This document shows, in pieces, positions 12,785 to 23,754 of a DNA stretch of 64,000 nt. The DNA is from Benincasa hispida (Eukaryota > Streptophyta > Magnoliopsida > Cucurbitales > Cucurbitaceae), in the NCBI RefSeq assembly GCF_009727055.1, contig NC_052350.1:39694757-39758756 (forward strand), given 5' to 3'. Positions within the stretch are counted from its first letter, which is position 1; each line of letters begins with the position of its first letter. Position numbers and translations under genes: made by a program. The notes under the pieces are model-generated. The model was not told the origin of the DNA, did no database searches, and saw only the letters and a list, made by a program, of their open reading frames with translations.

Positions 12785-13424
12785 AATAGTTCGTTGACAT
12801 CATTGATGCTGAACGATACATTATGATTAGACACCATCACCACGTTGTCCTCCTCGTGTAGGCTGCTCTAGTAAAATGCATGCCCAACGTTAGGCATAAC
12901 GATGGAGGGACTCTGGTAAAAATCCTCAAATCCCAGCTCTACGATGATGCTAGTGATGTAGTCGGGTAGTGCTGATGGTGCTGGGAAGAACCCCATTTCC
13001 CATAGCATATCATTGCCTTCCTTCTTCTTCTTCTTTATTGCTTCATTTTCAGGAGATGACTCATCCATCTTCTCATTGCCCTTTTCCTGGGCCTTTAAGT
13101 CTCTTAGGCGCTCAATAATTATGTGCCCATCTTTTTTCTTCTTCTCCTCGTCTTCTTTCTTCTCTTTCTCCCACTGTCCTTTTTCAATTCTCTTTTTCTC
13201 CCTTCGGTGAATGCTTTTCTCCTTCCTACGCGTCGCCTTTTTTTTTCCTTTTCTTTTTCTCTCTTCTTCTTCTTCCTCTTCTATCTCTCGCACAAACTCT
13301 TCATTTGCTACCTCAATGACTTATCTTCTTCTTTCTTTATCCATATTTCTTATTTTGTCGTTGCATTGTCGCGGCGGACTTCCTCATGGTGCAGCTTCCT
13401 CGCCAGATCACCATATGTGATAAT
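12785..13424 (-). pseudogene. Lysine/glutamate-rich plant transposon protein, C-terminal part
   Basis: The minus-strand frame 13293-12868 has an extremely charged first half (runs such as EEEEEEERKRKGKKK) that must be coiled or disordered. A non-charged segment follows: 'FFPAPSALPDYITSIIVELG' then 'MPNVGHAFY'. After a stop the same reading continues 'NVVMVSNHNVSFSINDVNEL'. The pattern 'P.V..FY....E....VV..R...VSF....IN..' is that of the 'putative plant transposon protein' domain (Transposase_32-like) in gag-like ORFs. A solo LTR separates it from the N-terminal part at 14590-15340; a second LTR (copy a) cuts it off at 12784. Confidence 0.55.
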
Positions 13425-14579
13425 TGAAGGAACCATTTAAGGTCGTTCAGCAAAAGCATGGGATCGGACCAAATATCCAAAATTTACAGAACATAAATTT
13501 TATTGCAAAAAATATACAGATTACGCATTTAAAAGATAAATGTAGCATGCTTCGAAACAGAGATTACAGAAAAGAAGAAAAGGTTTAAGAAACCTTACCC
13601 TTGAAGAACTCTTCTTCACGAGATTCCTTCTCCAAATCTTGTCATGAACAATCTCGAACCCTCTAACCATCAATGAGGACACCACCATGAATGTTACCTC
13701 TATATTCTTTGGGTGAGAATCCATGAGTTTTGTGATATAACCAGTCAACAGTACAATGACCCTTCACAAATTGCTCGTAAGTACAATTGGACCAAAATTA
13801 CTGTTTTGCCCCTATAGTTACATTTAACTCCTCAAGTACCACTGATCCCTCTAATGAACAATAAATCAGAATCCAACTATGACCAAACCCCTCTCAGGTC
13901 AGGAGAAGTTGTGGTACCACATTGTTCAAGTCCTGAAATCAGTTCTTAAGGGAGCAATTTATCTACTAGCCCCAACATTCGGGAAATAGTGAATTTCTTC
14001 TTGTATAGTTTTGTTCCCAGCTCTTTGATCAGACGAATCCCCAAAATGGTAGGCTTGTTGAGTCGGCGATCTGACCACTCTCACTCATACAAATCAAAGG
14101 ACCGCCTTCATAGGTAAGAATTCATAACTCACTCACGATTCAGGTCATATTACCTATGGTCATCCTAGTGAAGTGTAAGTCTCTATTATGAACGGCGTTA
14201 TAAAATGAGATTAGTCATTTCGTGGTCCGGTCTTATAGAAACTCCTTTGTATATAATATCCCTGCTCACATGTCTCCACATGAATGATCAGGATCAAATC
14301 ATTTGTAGTACTTTACAACAATTGTAACATCTACAAAGCGGGCCATACTCGTAGTGTCGCCAGGATAACGTATCCAGCCTTATCCATCTAATCTACCTGT
14401 ATGTCTCTACATACATGTTTAAGCTTCAAGATAACTTTTGATATTAGTTTATTGGTTTGTGGTTAATGCAACTAATTTGGACGTAAAACATCACTTATTT
14501 TATTACATAAATAAAATGTTTGTACAATATAATTAAAAACTATAGAATCCAACGAGATTTTGAGGCATCAACCCCAACA
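13425..14579 (-). mobile_element. Solo LTR, dominant family (copy b), with perfect TSD
   Basis: The minus strand begins TGTTGGGGTTGATGCC at 14579 and ends ...GGTTCCTTCA at 13425, so it has TG...CA ends. The 5-bp direct repeat ataat flanks it exactly (13420-13424 and 14580-14584). With one LTR and a TSD, this is a solo LTR left by LTR-LTR recombination. It is shorter than the 1.9-2.05-kb relatives because the AT-rich middle block is missing near 13745. It interrupts the charged transposon gene on both sides. Confidence 0.85.
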
Positions 14580-14589
14580 ATAATTAGGC

Positions 14590-15340
14590 ATGCCCTTCCA
14601 TCATCTTCGCCTTTCTCTTCTTTTCCTTCTCTTTCTCCTATTTTTCCCATTCAATGCGCTCACCTATCCACGCATCAGCCAGGTCCACAGAAGACCTAGA
14701 TGCAATGACCTAAGGACAGGTCACTTGTCCATCTTTTTCATGGCCTTTGGATGAAAGGATCATGCACATCATCCTCGTCTTCTTCATCCTTTAGTCAAAC
14801 CTCAGTGGCCACATGTTGACGAGGGAGCTCAACCTTAAGTTGCGACATTTTCTCAATAGACTTCATCGTCAATAGTTCTTCCACACTTGCGGTGGTGGAT
14901 TGCTTCTCAACTGTTTGGCGCTCGGCTTTGTGCCGACGCTTTTCTTCCCTTCTCAGCCTCCTTTCTTCCTTTCTCTTTTTCTTTTCCCTCTTTTCCTCTG
15001 CTTGCTTTTCCTTCTCTTCCTTTGTTTTCTTTTCTTTCTCTTTCTTTTTTGCAACCAATTCTTCCACCATTGTCTTGATGAGTCCATCATTAAGGTCTGC
15101 TGGCATATTCCCTTTAGAATCCTTGGCCACAAAGGTTGACCCTTGTGGTGGCACCACCACTACTTCACCCTAGTGCTCTTCTCTCCATTCTGGTTGATTG
15201 ACTTCCCCAGCTTCCACCAAGCCACCAACCTTTTCGATGGTGCTTAAGATACTGCCAAACATCTCCTTATCATCTTTCCTCTTTAGTTTACTTTCAAAGG
15301 CAAGTGTTGGCGCATCAAGTTTAAGATTGGTGGAAGGGAC
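14590..15340 (-). pseudogene. Lysine/glutamate-rich plant transposon protein, N-terminal part
   Basis: On the minus strand, text before the ATG at 15160 reads 'NLDAPTLAFESKLKRKDD' and 'STIEKVGGLVEAGEVNQPEW', broken by a stop. The open frame then runs 15160-14795 with 'MVVPPQGSTFVAKDSKG' and a long K/E/R-rich region (KKKEKEKKTKEEKEKQ). Further on, 'ADAWIGERIEWEK' appears with stops around it. Together with 13424-12785 it forms one gene split by solo LTR b. It belongs to a gag-like ORF of a plant retroelement; no host function is suggested. Confidence 0.5.
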
Positions 15341-15399
15341 ATTCTCCCAATAACTCAGACACCACCACTTGGTTTACACGAAATACCATAAACAGAACA

Positions 15400-17704
15400 A
15401 TGTCTATCCACCACTTCACTACCTTGCTATTCTTGGGCAATAATCTGGATTCTAGGATTCAATATCTTCTTGGAATAAAGGAAAGGAAATAATTTTTAGA
15501 GAATATTGTTCTTTGCGCTCTTGAGAGAATAAGAGTTCTTGAGAGAATGAAAAATCTCAGTACATGGATCATCATAAGAAAAACTAAACTCCTCAAATAA
15601 TTTAAGTGAAAGAGAGAGAGGGATGAGAGTTACATAACTTCCCATCCACGTTGAAGTTAACTCCCTAATGGGAAGTTAATTTTATTATTTAATTAATAAA
15701 TTAATTAATTATACAACTTTTCATTAATTAATTTAAATTAAATATCATATATTTAATTAATTATTCACTTGAATCATATTAAAATGCATCTCTCTCTCAT
15801 AACCTATAGTTTTTTAGGAATCTTATTCATAAAATTAATATTGGAATTTTATTCAAATATATAACTCACTTATATTATATAGTTTCATTTTGAATCTCAC
15901 TCAAAATTAACTTTATATTATAATATATTCATATACATTATATTAATTGTATCTTATATAATTAATTGGCATTCTCTTATTTAATTTGAATAATACAAAT
16001 TATTCACAAAACTTAGTGATCCTTGTTTTATCCTTAGTGAGCTAGCATGAAAACCTAATGGATCTATAGATTAGGAGCTTTAGTGATAAGAGATTAAATT
16101 AATCAACTTTTATTAACTACGAGTCATTTTACTAAATATCCACAATTACACTCTTCGCACTGTAGAATATTTTTATGTCCATGGATATAACCAATACTAG
16201 TAAGTCAACCTTTCACGAATTGCTTGTAATTACAGTTGGATCAAATTTTCGTTTTACCCTTGTAATTACCTCTTCTTAAGTCTCACTAATCCTCTAATGA
16301 ACAACCTATTTATGGTTCTACCATAAACAAATCCCTCTCAGACCAATGAGAGGTAGGGTCTCATTGTTCAAGACCTAGAATTAGCACTTAAGGGAGCAAT
16401 TAATCTACTTATCCTAAAGGGCGGAAGGAGTGAACTTCATCTTATGTAATTGTATTCTCAACTCCTTACTTGAAAAAATTTCCAAAATGGTAGACTTATT
16501 AAGTCGATGACACGGGCCACTCTTGTTGGAATTGGTGTCTTAATTCTCCCGGACTCTCTTTGTTTTGTCAAGATACATATTGTTCAATGAATAAAATAAG
16601 TGTTACTTAATTCTGGCATTTACTCGTATCCAATAAACAAAGCTCATTGGTTATCTTATGTGAACTTAAGCATGTATATGCAATATACAAATGGATCATG
16701 CCTTAAGTGATAATCTAAATAGGTCTGTATTATAAGGATTAAGGTGGGATACCTGATCCTGGTGACACTACGGATACGGCCTGGTTTGTAGAGGTTTGCA
16801 AGTGTTCTAAACTACTACATATGGTTGATCCTGACCATTCATGTAGAGACGTGTAAGCGGGGGTGTCCTATACAAAGAGTTGGTATAAGACCTAAACCAC
16901 GAGATGACTAAACTCTGTATATAACGCCATTGATACGAGAGACTTGCATCTCACCTAAACGACCATAGGTGACACGACCTCAATCCTGAGTGTTTTGGGA
17001 ATTTCTGCCTTTGAAGGCAGTCCTTTGATTAATATGGGTGAGAGTGGCTAGATTTCCAACTCAAAACCTACCTTTTTGGGGACTTGTCTGATCTGGGAGC
17101 TGGAAACTCAATCCACAAGATGGAATTCACTCATTTCCCGAAGCAGGGATAAGTAGAGAGATTGCTCCCTTAAAGGTTGATTCCAGGGCTTGAACATAGT
17201 GGCCACAACTTCTCTTTGGAAGAGAAGACTTAGTCATAGAAGAACTATGACTCTCACCCATACATAAATCAAAGGACTACCCGCACAGACAGGAGTTTAG
17301 TATTCACTCAAAATTAAGGTCGAGTTACTTATGATCATCCTATGAAATGTCAATCTCTTCAGTCAATGGTGTGATAAAAAGTGATTAATCATTTCGCACT
17401 CTCGTCTTTATACAAACTATTTGTATAGAATACCCCCACTCGCATGTCTCCATATAAACGATTTGGATCACATCGTTTGTAACACTTATAACATTTGTAA
17501 TCTTTACAAAGTGAGTCGTATCAGTAGTGTCACCAAGATGAGGTACCCAATCTTATCCATATACTACAGACTATATAGGTTATTACTTGAACTTGATCCA
17601 CTTGTATGTCTACCACATACTGTTCAAGTTACATAAAATAACCTTTGATCTTAGTTTATTAGATTGAGTTAATGCAATCAAACGAAAAATAAAATAACTC
17701 TTTA
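15400..17704 (-). mobile_element. LTR, dominant family (copy c), split by copy d and cut by CACTA
   Basis: Family core words are recognisable on the minus strand in 15400-16523, and again in 17253-17704 after an interruption by a forward copy (d). The LTR start is missing: at 17704 the text stops about 80 bases short of the expected TGTTG start and a CACTA-type terminus begins. The other edge near 15400 is approximate. Three insertion layers can be ordered here: c first, then d and the CACTA end. Confidence 0.65.
16524..17247 (+). mobile_element. Forward LTR fragment (copy d) inserted in LTR c
   Basis: It begins TGTTGGAATTGGTGTC and follows the family for about 720 bases, ending 'gaagaactatg', well before a normal LTR end. 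The pentamer actct occurs at both borders (16519-16523 and 17248-17252), matching a 5-bp duplication. Because the right end is not CA, either the element lost its 3' part or the match is chance. It is opposite in orientation to copy c and forms an inverted repeat with it. Confidence 0.6.
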
Positions 17705-18130
17705 CACTACTACAAATTTGGCTTTTGTTGATGGACAAAAAATATCAAAAAATATTGTCTACCTTGATGGGAAAAAAATCAAGAAAGCTAACATTAAGAA
17801 AGTTTGACCATCAAGAACTGCTTTCTTGATGGTAAAAAAATGTCACCAAAAACCCTTTCTTGACGTTTTTGGCCATCAAGAAAGGATATTTTGACATTTT
17901 GTGCTCATCAACCATATGGAAAAAAACGTCAAGAAAAACACTTTTCTTGATATATTTTCAACGTCAAAGTATGGTAATATTGACATTTTTTGTCTATCAA
18001 CTATTTTTAAGATCGTTAAAAAGAATTTTTTTTATTGACATATTTTGCCTGTCAAGAAAATGTTTTCATTGACGGTTTTTAAGCATCATCTATATACTTT
18101 TGTTGACAGTTTTTACCGTTCAACTATACC
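17705..18130 (+). mobile_element. CACTA-like terminus with 'tcaagaaa' subterminal repeats
   Basis: The segment starts CACTACTACAAATTTGGC at 17705, the expected 5' end of a plant CACTA element. About 400 bases of subterminal repeats follow, built on 'ccatcaagaaag' and 'gacattttttg' in both orientations (for example 17806-17885 and 17930-18060). It abuts the broken start of LTR c, into which it probably inserted. No matching 3' end or transposase was found, so the far border is unknown. It differs in repeat motif from the CACTA end at 2532. Confidence 0.65.
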
Positions 18131-18467
18131 GATTTGAAAAAAAATCTGGATCATTGGGATCTCTCATATGCAACTTGTAACCGACACCAAACAAACTTTT
18201 AGTTTAAAATTTACATTTACACTCATGGTACCTAGACTGTACTTTGTACACAGGCAACACAATACACCAAATCACTTATATAAAGTTTGTGGCATATCTA
18301 CAAACTAATGACTTCAAACAACTCCTGCAAAACAACAACTTTACGCAACTTCACACAACTGCAAACCCACCAACTATATACAACTCCAAATTTTCAATAG
18401 CACATATTTAAATTCATATTTGAAACAAGGAACATATTTAATAAACTTATTATCCAACGAATCAACT
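18131..18467. other. Unassigned AT-rich sequence
   Basis: Follows the CACTA-type end. No gene or repeat structure seen; possibly interior to that element. Confidence 0.25.
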
Positions 18468-18787
18468 GAGTCATTTTCATTAATCAACCAGTCAAATAAT
18501 GTTTCTACAAACAATGAATGTTTAAAAATCAGATCATATAATACCTAACCCTACCAAAATTGACATCGTATCTCTTATTCTAAACTCATGCGTACTAAAC
18601 TATTGATGCATCACATAACAAAAATTCAGAGTCATTTTCATTAATCAACCAGTCAAATAATGTTTCTACAAACAATCAATGTCTAAAAATCAGATCATAT
18701 AATACCTAATCCTACCAAAATTGACATCGTATCTCCTATTCTAAACTCATTCGTACTAAACTATTGATGCATCACATAACAAAAATT
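18468..18787. repeat. Two-copy 161-bp direct tandem duplication
   Basis: The string gagtcattttcattaatc starts at 18468 and again at 18629, and the copies stay in register to 'cacataacaaaaatt' at 18626 and 18787. Only a handful of substitutions separate them by eye, so the duplication is fairly recent compared with its surroundings. Confidence 0.9.
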
Positions 18788-19139
18788 TATCATCCCTAAA
18801 CTTAACCAACTTATCTAAACTTAAGAGTCCAATGATAGTTATATAAAATAAGTGTTGCCAGAAGTACCTTACAAAAAGTTTTGCTAGTAACCCAACAACC
18901 ACTTTAAAAGAGCTTAAAATACTTTAAATCAATCTCGAATTATAAACAAAGAATTCACAGTGGTTATAAAATAATTTACAACCATTTAAAAAGAGTTTGA
19001 AAGGATATCTAAAATTAAGTTTTAATATCAAGATTCACCAAAACGAATAAATTGGATCCAAACCGAAAGGTGTTTGAATGAGTTCCATGTCAATCCAAGA
19101 TTACAAAATAATAATAATAATAATAATAATAATCCTAAA
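18788..19139. repeat. AT-rich spacer with (TAA)n microsatellite
   Basis: No gene. An (ATA/TAA)n tract runs about 19107-19132, just before an LTR-like segment. Confidence 0.6.
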
Positions 19140-19144
19140 GGTTA

Positions 19145-19700
19145 GAAGCTACGATATAACAAAGAGTGTTTTGAAATGACATTTACCATTGGTATTTCCT
19201 TAAGATAGCTAGGTTCTTGTGTTGTATAATTCCCCAAGTCATACACATATAATGGGTATAGATACAAAGGGTATAGACACAAATTGTAGCTAATATGCCC
19301 AAACGGAACACAACGGCCAACAGATAAATCAAAAGTGATAAGTAAAAAGGACATAACGATATAAAGTGGTCAACCAATTTGGTTTACATCTACTTTAAGA
19401 ACCAGTTTGGAATGATTTTATTATGAGCAATAGTTTACAAATAAAAGAATCACAATCTATAATTTAAAAATGAAACCACAATTCTACCGCCTATTGACCG
19501 AGACCCATCACTAGAGCAATCCTTTTGCAAAACCTGACTTCACAATCGGCGAAATACCCACTGATACCGAGCGATCCACACGTTCTATATAGCCTCTGAA
19601 ACCGAGACCCACTACCCGGAAATAACCCACGTACTGGAACCCACACAACTGAAGAACTACCATGGATGTGAGCTACAAAGAATAGATATCCACCATACAC
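19145..19700 (-). mobile_element. Diverged copia LTR related to the 29.8-35.6 kb element
   Basis: The words 'gtggtcaaccaatttggttt', 'ctttaagaaccagtttg', 'atgagcaatag' and 'cactgataccgagcgatcc' appear in the same order and spacing as in the LTRs at 29838 and 34767, with many changes. It flanks the decayed copia gag at 19800-20470. Edges could not be fixed. Confidence 0.55.
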
Positions 19701-19799
19701 CTTGCATAAACGCTAAATCAATGCTCATGTGCAAACTTGTGGAACTACTAACATCTCATCCGCTATCATGGTAAAGCAGACATACTAGAGGATGAAAAT

Positions 19800-20470
19800 T
19801 GTCTTGCTTCAATGGAAGGATTGTCATCTTTCGTGGCGATGGAGACAACATTAGCATCCAACTCAGAGATTTTTTAAGAAACTACTATGTTAAGACAATC
19901 CTTTTCATGTGTCCAAACTATCCACATTCCCAACAAATCTTTTTCTATATGAACTCTTTCTTCTTCTTCCACTTGTTAGCTACCAATACCATATCCTCTT
20001 ATGAAGTATGCCCCTCACACTTCAGTCTTCTTTCCTCTGACAGAAGTTTACTAGTAGGCTCAACAAACTCTAATGTCCTTCCCGTATATCAAGATTGGCT
20101 TCATGTGTTCATAAAAGGAGGCAAATGACCAGATGAGTCCGAGTGCCTTATCTTCATCTTCTATCTTCACTCTTATCGCCTCCAACTCAGAAACGATGCC
20201 ATTGAGAATACTCAAATGATCTAAGATTTGTATACCTTCCACCATTCTCAGTGTGTGAAACTACTCCTTCAAGTACAACCTACTTCAAGCTTCTCCCAAA
20301 GATTTTTGGCTCTTGAAAATCCAAGCACATTTGCAAGGCCATTTTTAGCTAAATTTAGCATGATTTGCAGCTCTCAAATCCATTTTCTCCCAATCTTCAT
20401 CACTCGTGTTGGACTTCTTAGAACCATTATTGGAATCGTTGTTGGACTCTATTGGACACCATAACCGATT
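19800..20470 (-). pseudogene. Decayed copia gag with zinc-knuckle remnant
   Basis: The minus frame 20245-20060 contains 'IVSELEAIRVKIEDEDKALG' and 'FYEHMKPILIYGKD', a strong match to the middle of plant copia Gag (pattern: ..L...G..I.DED.A..LL.SLP..Y...). Further on, across stops, 'CWECG-FGHMKR' near 19925-19900 is a degenerate CCHC knuckle. Upstream (20470-20250) the reading is interrupted by several stops. It is a pseudogene fragment of a minus-strand copia. Confidence 0.75.
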
Positions 20471-20869
20471 AACTCTTTAGAAACACCATTGTCTGATCTT
20501 CCCTTCAAGGCCTTATGTAATCTAACTTGTATCAGCACCTCCTTGACTTGCACTTACCTTAAGCCAAAGTTGATCCTTCTGTCAAAGCATTGTTAGTTGG
20601 CTCTATATTTTTCTATGGTTGCCTATGTTGGTTTTTGCAGTTTTCATAGAAGATGTTATCTCTGCAATCTATTTTCTTTTCTTATCGAGAAAAATTCTAC
20701 AGATTTATTTTTCCAGATATTTTCCTTGTTTAAGGTGAAGTTTACTTTTTTCGAATGGAAACTTTGTTTCCTTTATTGTCCACGACTTTTAAAATGAGTT
20801 TGGTGGTCATTTAGGGTTGTCATTTTTATTGATTGGTTGATGTTTTACGTTTGTGTGGTTGAACTAAGC
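20471..20869. other. Unassigned sequence between copia fragments
   Basis: Short frames only (for example 20597-20797); no recognisable domain. Probably decayed retroelement. Confidence 0.25.
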
Positions 20870-21520
20870 AACATTGAGTTTTTCGATCTTTGGTCACTAT
20901 ATTTCGTTGTGTATCTTGTTGATTGAAAGGTGCAAGAGCTATAAGATAATCTTTGTCTTAGATGTATTCTAAGTCATTGTTGTTGAGAATGGATTCTTGA
21001 TTTTAGGAGGAGTCTAAGACCTCATTCTTGAGAATGAGTTCTTCATCTTAGAGAGGATCTAAGATTCATCAGTGAAGGGAGTTCATTGAGAAAAAGAGAA
21101 TATAATATTGTAAAAGATGAATCTCACACACAGTCGAAAGCTGAAATGTTCTACACTAATATTAACACACTTAGTGGGAGCCTAAGTTCTCTTAAGCGAG
21201 AGTCTCACATCAAGGGGGAACTTAAGTGATGTGTGAGTTGGGTTTTACATGAGTCACTATATTAGTTGTTGTATTGTAGATAAATACCATGTTGTAATTA
21301 CTTGACTCTTTAATATTAGTGGATTATCTTTCCTAGGCACTTTGCACCCTAGACGTAGGTGGATTTCACCGATCTGGGTTACCAACTTTTGTATATTCTT
21401 TCTTGATTCCTTGTTCTTGTTAGCTTATTGTTACCGTGCATGTTTGTACTCTCTGTTTAACATTTATGTTTTGAGTATCAAGTCATCTTATCTCTTTTTC
21501 ACCTTCCATCAAATTTCTCC
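20870..21520 (+). mobile_element. LTR-like copia segment (forward)
   Basis: It carries repeated 'gtctaagacctcattcttgag' and 'gatctaag' phrases and 'tgggagcctaagttctctta'. It ends with 'ccctagacgtaggtggattt' and 'gatctgggttaccaac', resembling in reverse orientation the LTR at 5341-5890. No primer site or partner LTR was found. Confidence 0.45.
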
Positions 21521-21708
21521 ACATCAAAGTTTTTTGAACTCATAAAGCTTTACATATTTGCTTCTCTTTCTAGCAAAACAACAAATGGTGAACAACTCTT
21601 ACTATTGACAATACCACACCCATTCCAAGAATTCTTTTATGATGTGGAAGGTCAGACAATGCTGCAACCACAAAGCATATTTAGAAATTCAAGAAATTAT
21701 GAACATGA

Positions 21709-21750
21709 CTCTCTGATACTACTTGTTGGTAAAAACCTCCATCTTCTACT

Positions 21751-21818
<68 letters not shown>

Positions 21819-22080
21819 ACAAATATAACAAAAAGATTAAAAAAATGCAATAAAAACCAAGAACACAAGAATTTACGTGGATAACTCCTAACTCAAAGAA
21901 AAATCAAGAACAAAAAAAATTCACTATGTGAAAAATTGCTACAATCACACAGAATAATTCTCTCTCTCGACCTCGATTACCATATCACTGTCTCAAAGCT
22001 TTTGAATACTCAGCTTTTTTCCCACTCTCAAACTAGAGAATACAAAAGATATTTAGTTAGAGTTAGCACACTAAGCTTAA
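21709..22080 (-). mobile_element. Minus-strand copia primer-site-like string and LTR with 65-A tract
   Basis: The plus strand 'ctctgatactacttgttgg' at 21709 reads on the minus strand as a primer site with one change (TAGTATCAGAG). LTR-like text follows ('caagaatttacgtggataac', typical of Tork-type LTRs). A tract of 65 consecutive A residues occupies 21753-21817 inside it. The outer border is uncertain. Confidence 0.45.
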
Positions 22081-22137
22081 AGTGGGCATTTGATGCGCAG
22101 GTTTGAAATCTTAAACTAGGGAATATTAAGCCTGGGG

Positions 22138-22724
22138 TAGGTGTGTACATGGGTTTGATTGGGTTGGTTGAGGGTGTTTTTTGGACTATCCAAAAAATCT
22201 AGGTTGGTTGGGTTGGCAATCCAAAGGCCCAAATAAAGTCTCCAACCCAGCCCAAATCAACCCTTAAAATTTAGGTTGAGTTGGATTGAGTTGTTAAGTT
22301 ATAACTTATTTTTTCTAATTAATTTAAAATATGTGAGTTTTTCTACAATACATGACTAATAATTAAAATCTCATAAAATTCAAATGTTATTAAATATCTA
22401 TGATATTTATTACAAACTTTAAACAAAGATAAACATCATAACAATTTTAAAAGAAAATTATTTAAAAAAATTTAAAAAGTAGTCAAACTTTAGACAAAGA
22501 GAAATATATGTATTCATCTTATTATTGTATAGGTAATTTGGGTAGGGTTGGGTCAACTTAGATTTCTTTTTTTTTAAGCCAACCCTAGACTCAACCCAAC
22601 CCAACAAAAATAGAAAAAGTTCAATCCAACCCAATCTAAGAACAATGCTAACCCAACCTAACTCTTATAGTTTGGGTTGGGTCGTTTGGATTGTTTGGGT
22701 TGTCAGGTTTTTTGAACACCCCTA
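22138..22724. mobile_element. MITE-like element of 'gggttgggttggg' type
   Basis: Both ends are related inverted repeats: left taggtgtgtacatgggtt, right (reverse complement) taggggtgttcaaaaaacc. Both lead into runs of gggttg/caaccc. This is a common plant inverted-repeat element design (hAT-like). Flanking 'cctgggg' and 'tttgggg' may be a worn TSD. No coding capacity. Confidence 0.5.
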
Positions 22725-23754
22725 TTTGGGGGTTAGGCTGATTGGTTTATGTAGCTTGGGTTGAAAAAAATTATGTTTGGAGTGTAGGTTTTTGAAGTTT
22801 GACTTAAAGAAGCCTGTGTTTGGAGTACAGACTTAGGAAGCCTAAGAATAAAGTACAGATTTATAAATCCTGAGTTTGTGGAATATTTTTTGTATTTAAT
22901 TAGTGGTTATATTTTAATCAGTTCAAACTTGTCATTTTAATTACTTTTAATATAGTTATGTTGAAAATAAACTAAACGATCTAGAATAATTTTTTTTCTT
23001 TTTTTTTTTTTTAAGTTTGAACAAAGATGTGACTAAATTTATAATTTTATTTAATTTATTATTTCAATAATTTAGCATTTTGATTTTACTAGGTTTTGAG
23101 ATAAAACTTCATAGATTTTTGTCAGTTTAACAAATTTGAAAATGATCAATTTTTTACCATAACATTTGAAAATGATCAAATTGACCTAAGCTAGGATTTT
23201 AGCCTTAAATTCAATTATTGAAAAATTATAATCTTTTTTTTTTATCAAATTACACTTGAGGAATAAAAGAATAATAAAGTTTGAGTTTTAATTTTTATTT
23301 GGCGTTAAGTTATTACCAACATTTTAATCCTTTACGTTTAAAAATTAATTCTAAATCTTCAAGCTAGTTAAATTGACCAACGGATAAAAATTGAAAATGT
23401 TAAATTAAATTAGGGCTTTCTATACATATAGCCTAAATAAATATACCAAATTATACAATTGTAGTTTAATGGGTTACTATTTTACATAAAAATATGGTAC
23501 AATTTACTTTTTTTTATCTCTCAACATGTAAGTGAAGTTTCTTGTAGTTTTAAACTTTCCAAAACAGTTTTCTTTTTCGAACCTATACAAGTAAGGAAAA
23601 TATCTCTAAAAATAAAAAATTGTTGCCCTCATAAATGAAAGCGAGAATCAATGAGAAGCTTTAAAGGAAAAAATAAGGTATATTTGATATATATAACATT
23701 ATATATTTTAATTTTCTATAAATAAATCAGTGTATATTTGATAAGTTGTATGTA
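22561..23754. repeat. Tandem duplication unit A (left part)
   Basis: The sequence from 'taagccaaccctagactc' to 'gataagttgtatg' is repeated, with moderate divergence, at about 39153-40315. Unit A resumes at 39017 after the 15.3-kb LTR insertion ('gtatgaatagtacatttg') and runs to about 39150. The rest of the left flank (22138-22560) is not in unit B. Confidence 0.85.

Noticed and set aside
13013..13440. Plus-strand Phe/Ser-rich frames
   Set aside because: They are the reverse complement of the K/E-rich minus-strand transposon ORF.
2205..17705. A single CACTA element with ends at 2532 and 17705
   Set aside because: The subterminal repeat motifs differ ('accgacattaa' versus 'tcaagaaag'), so they are ends of different elements.
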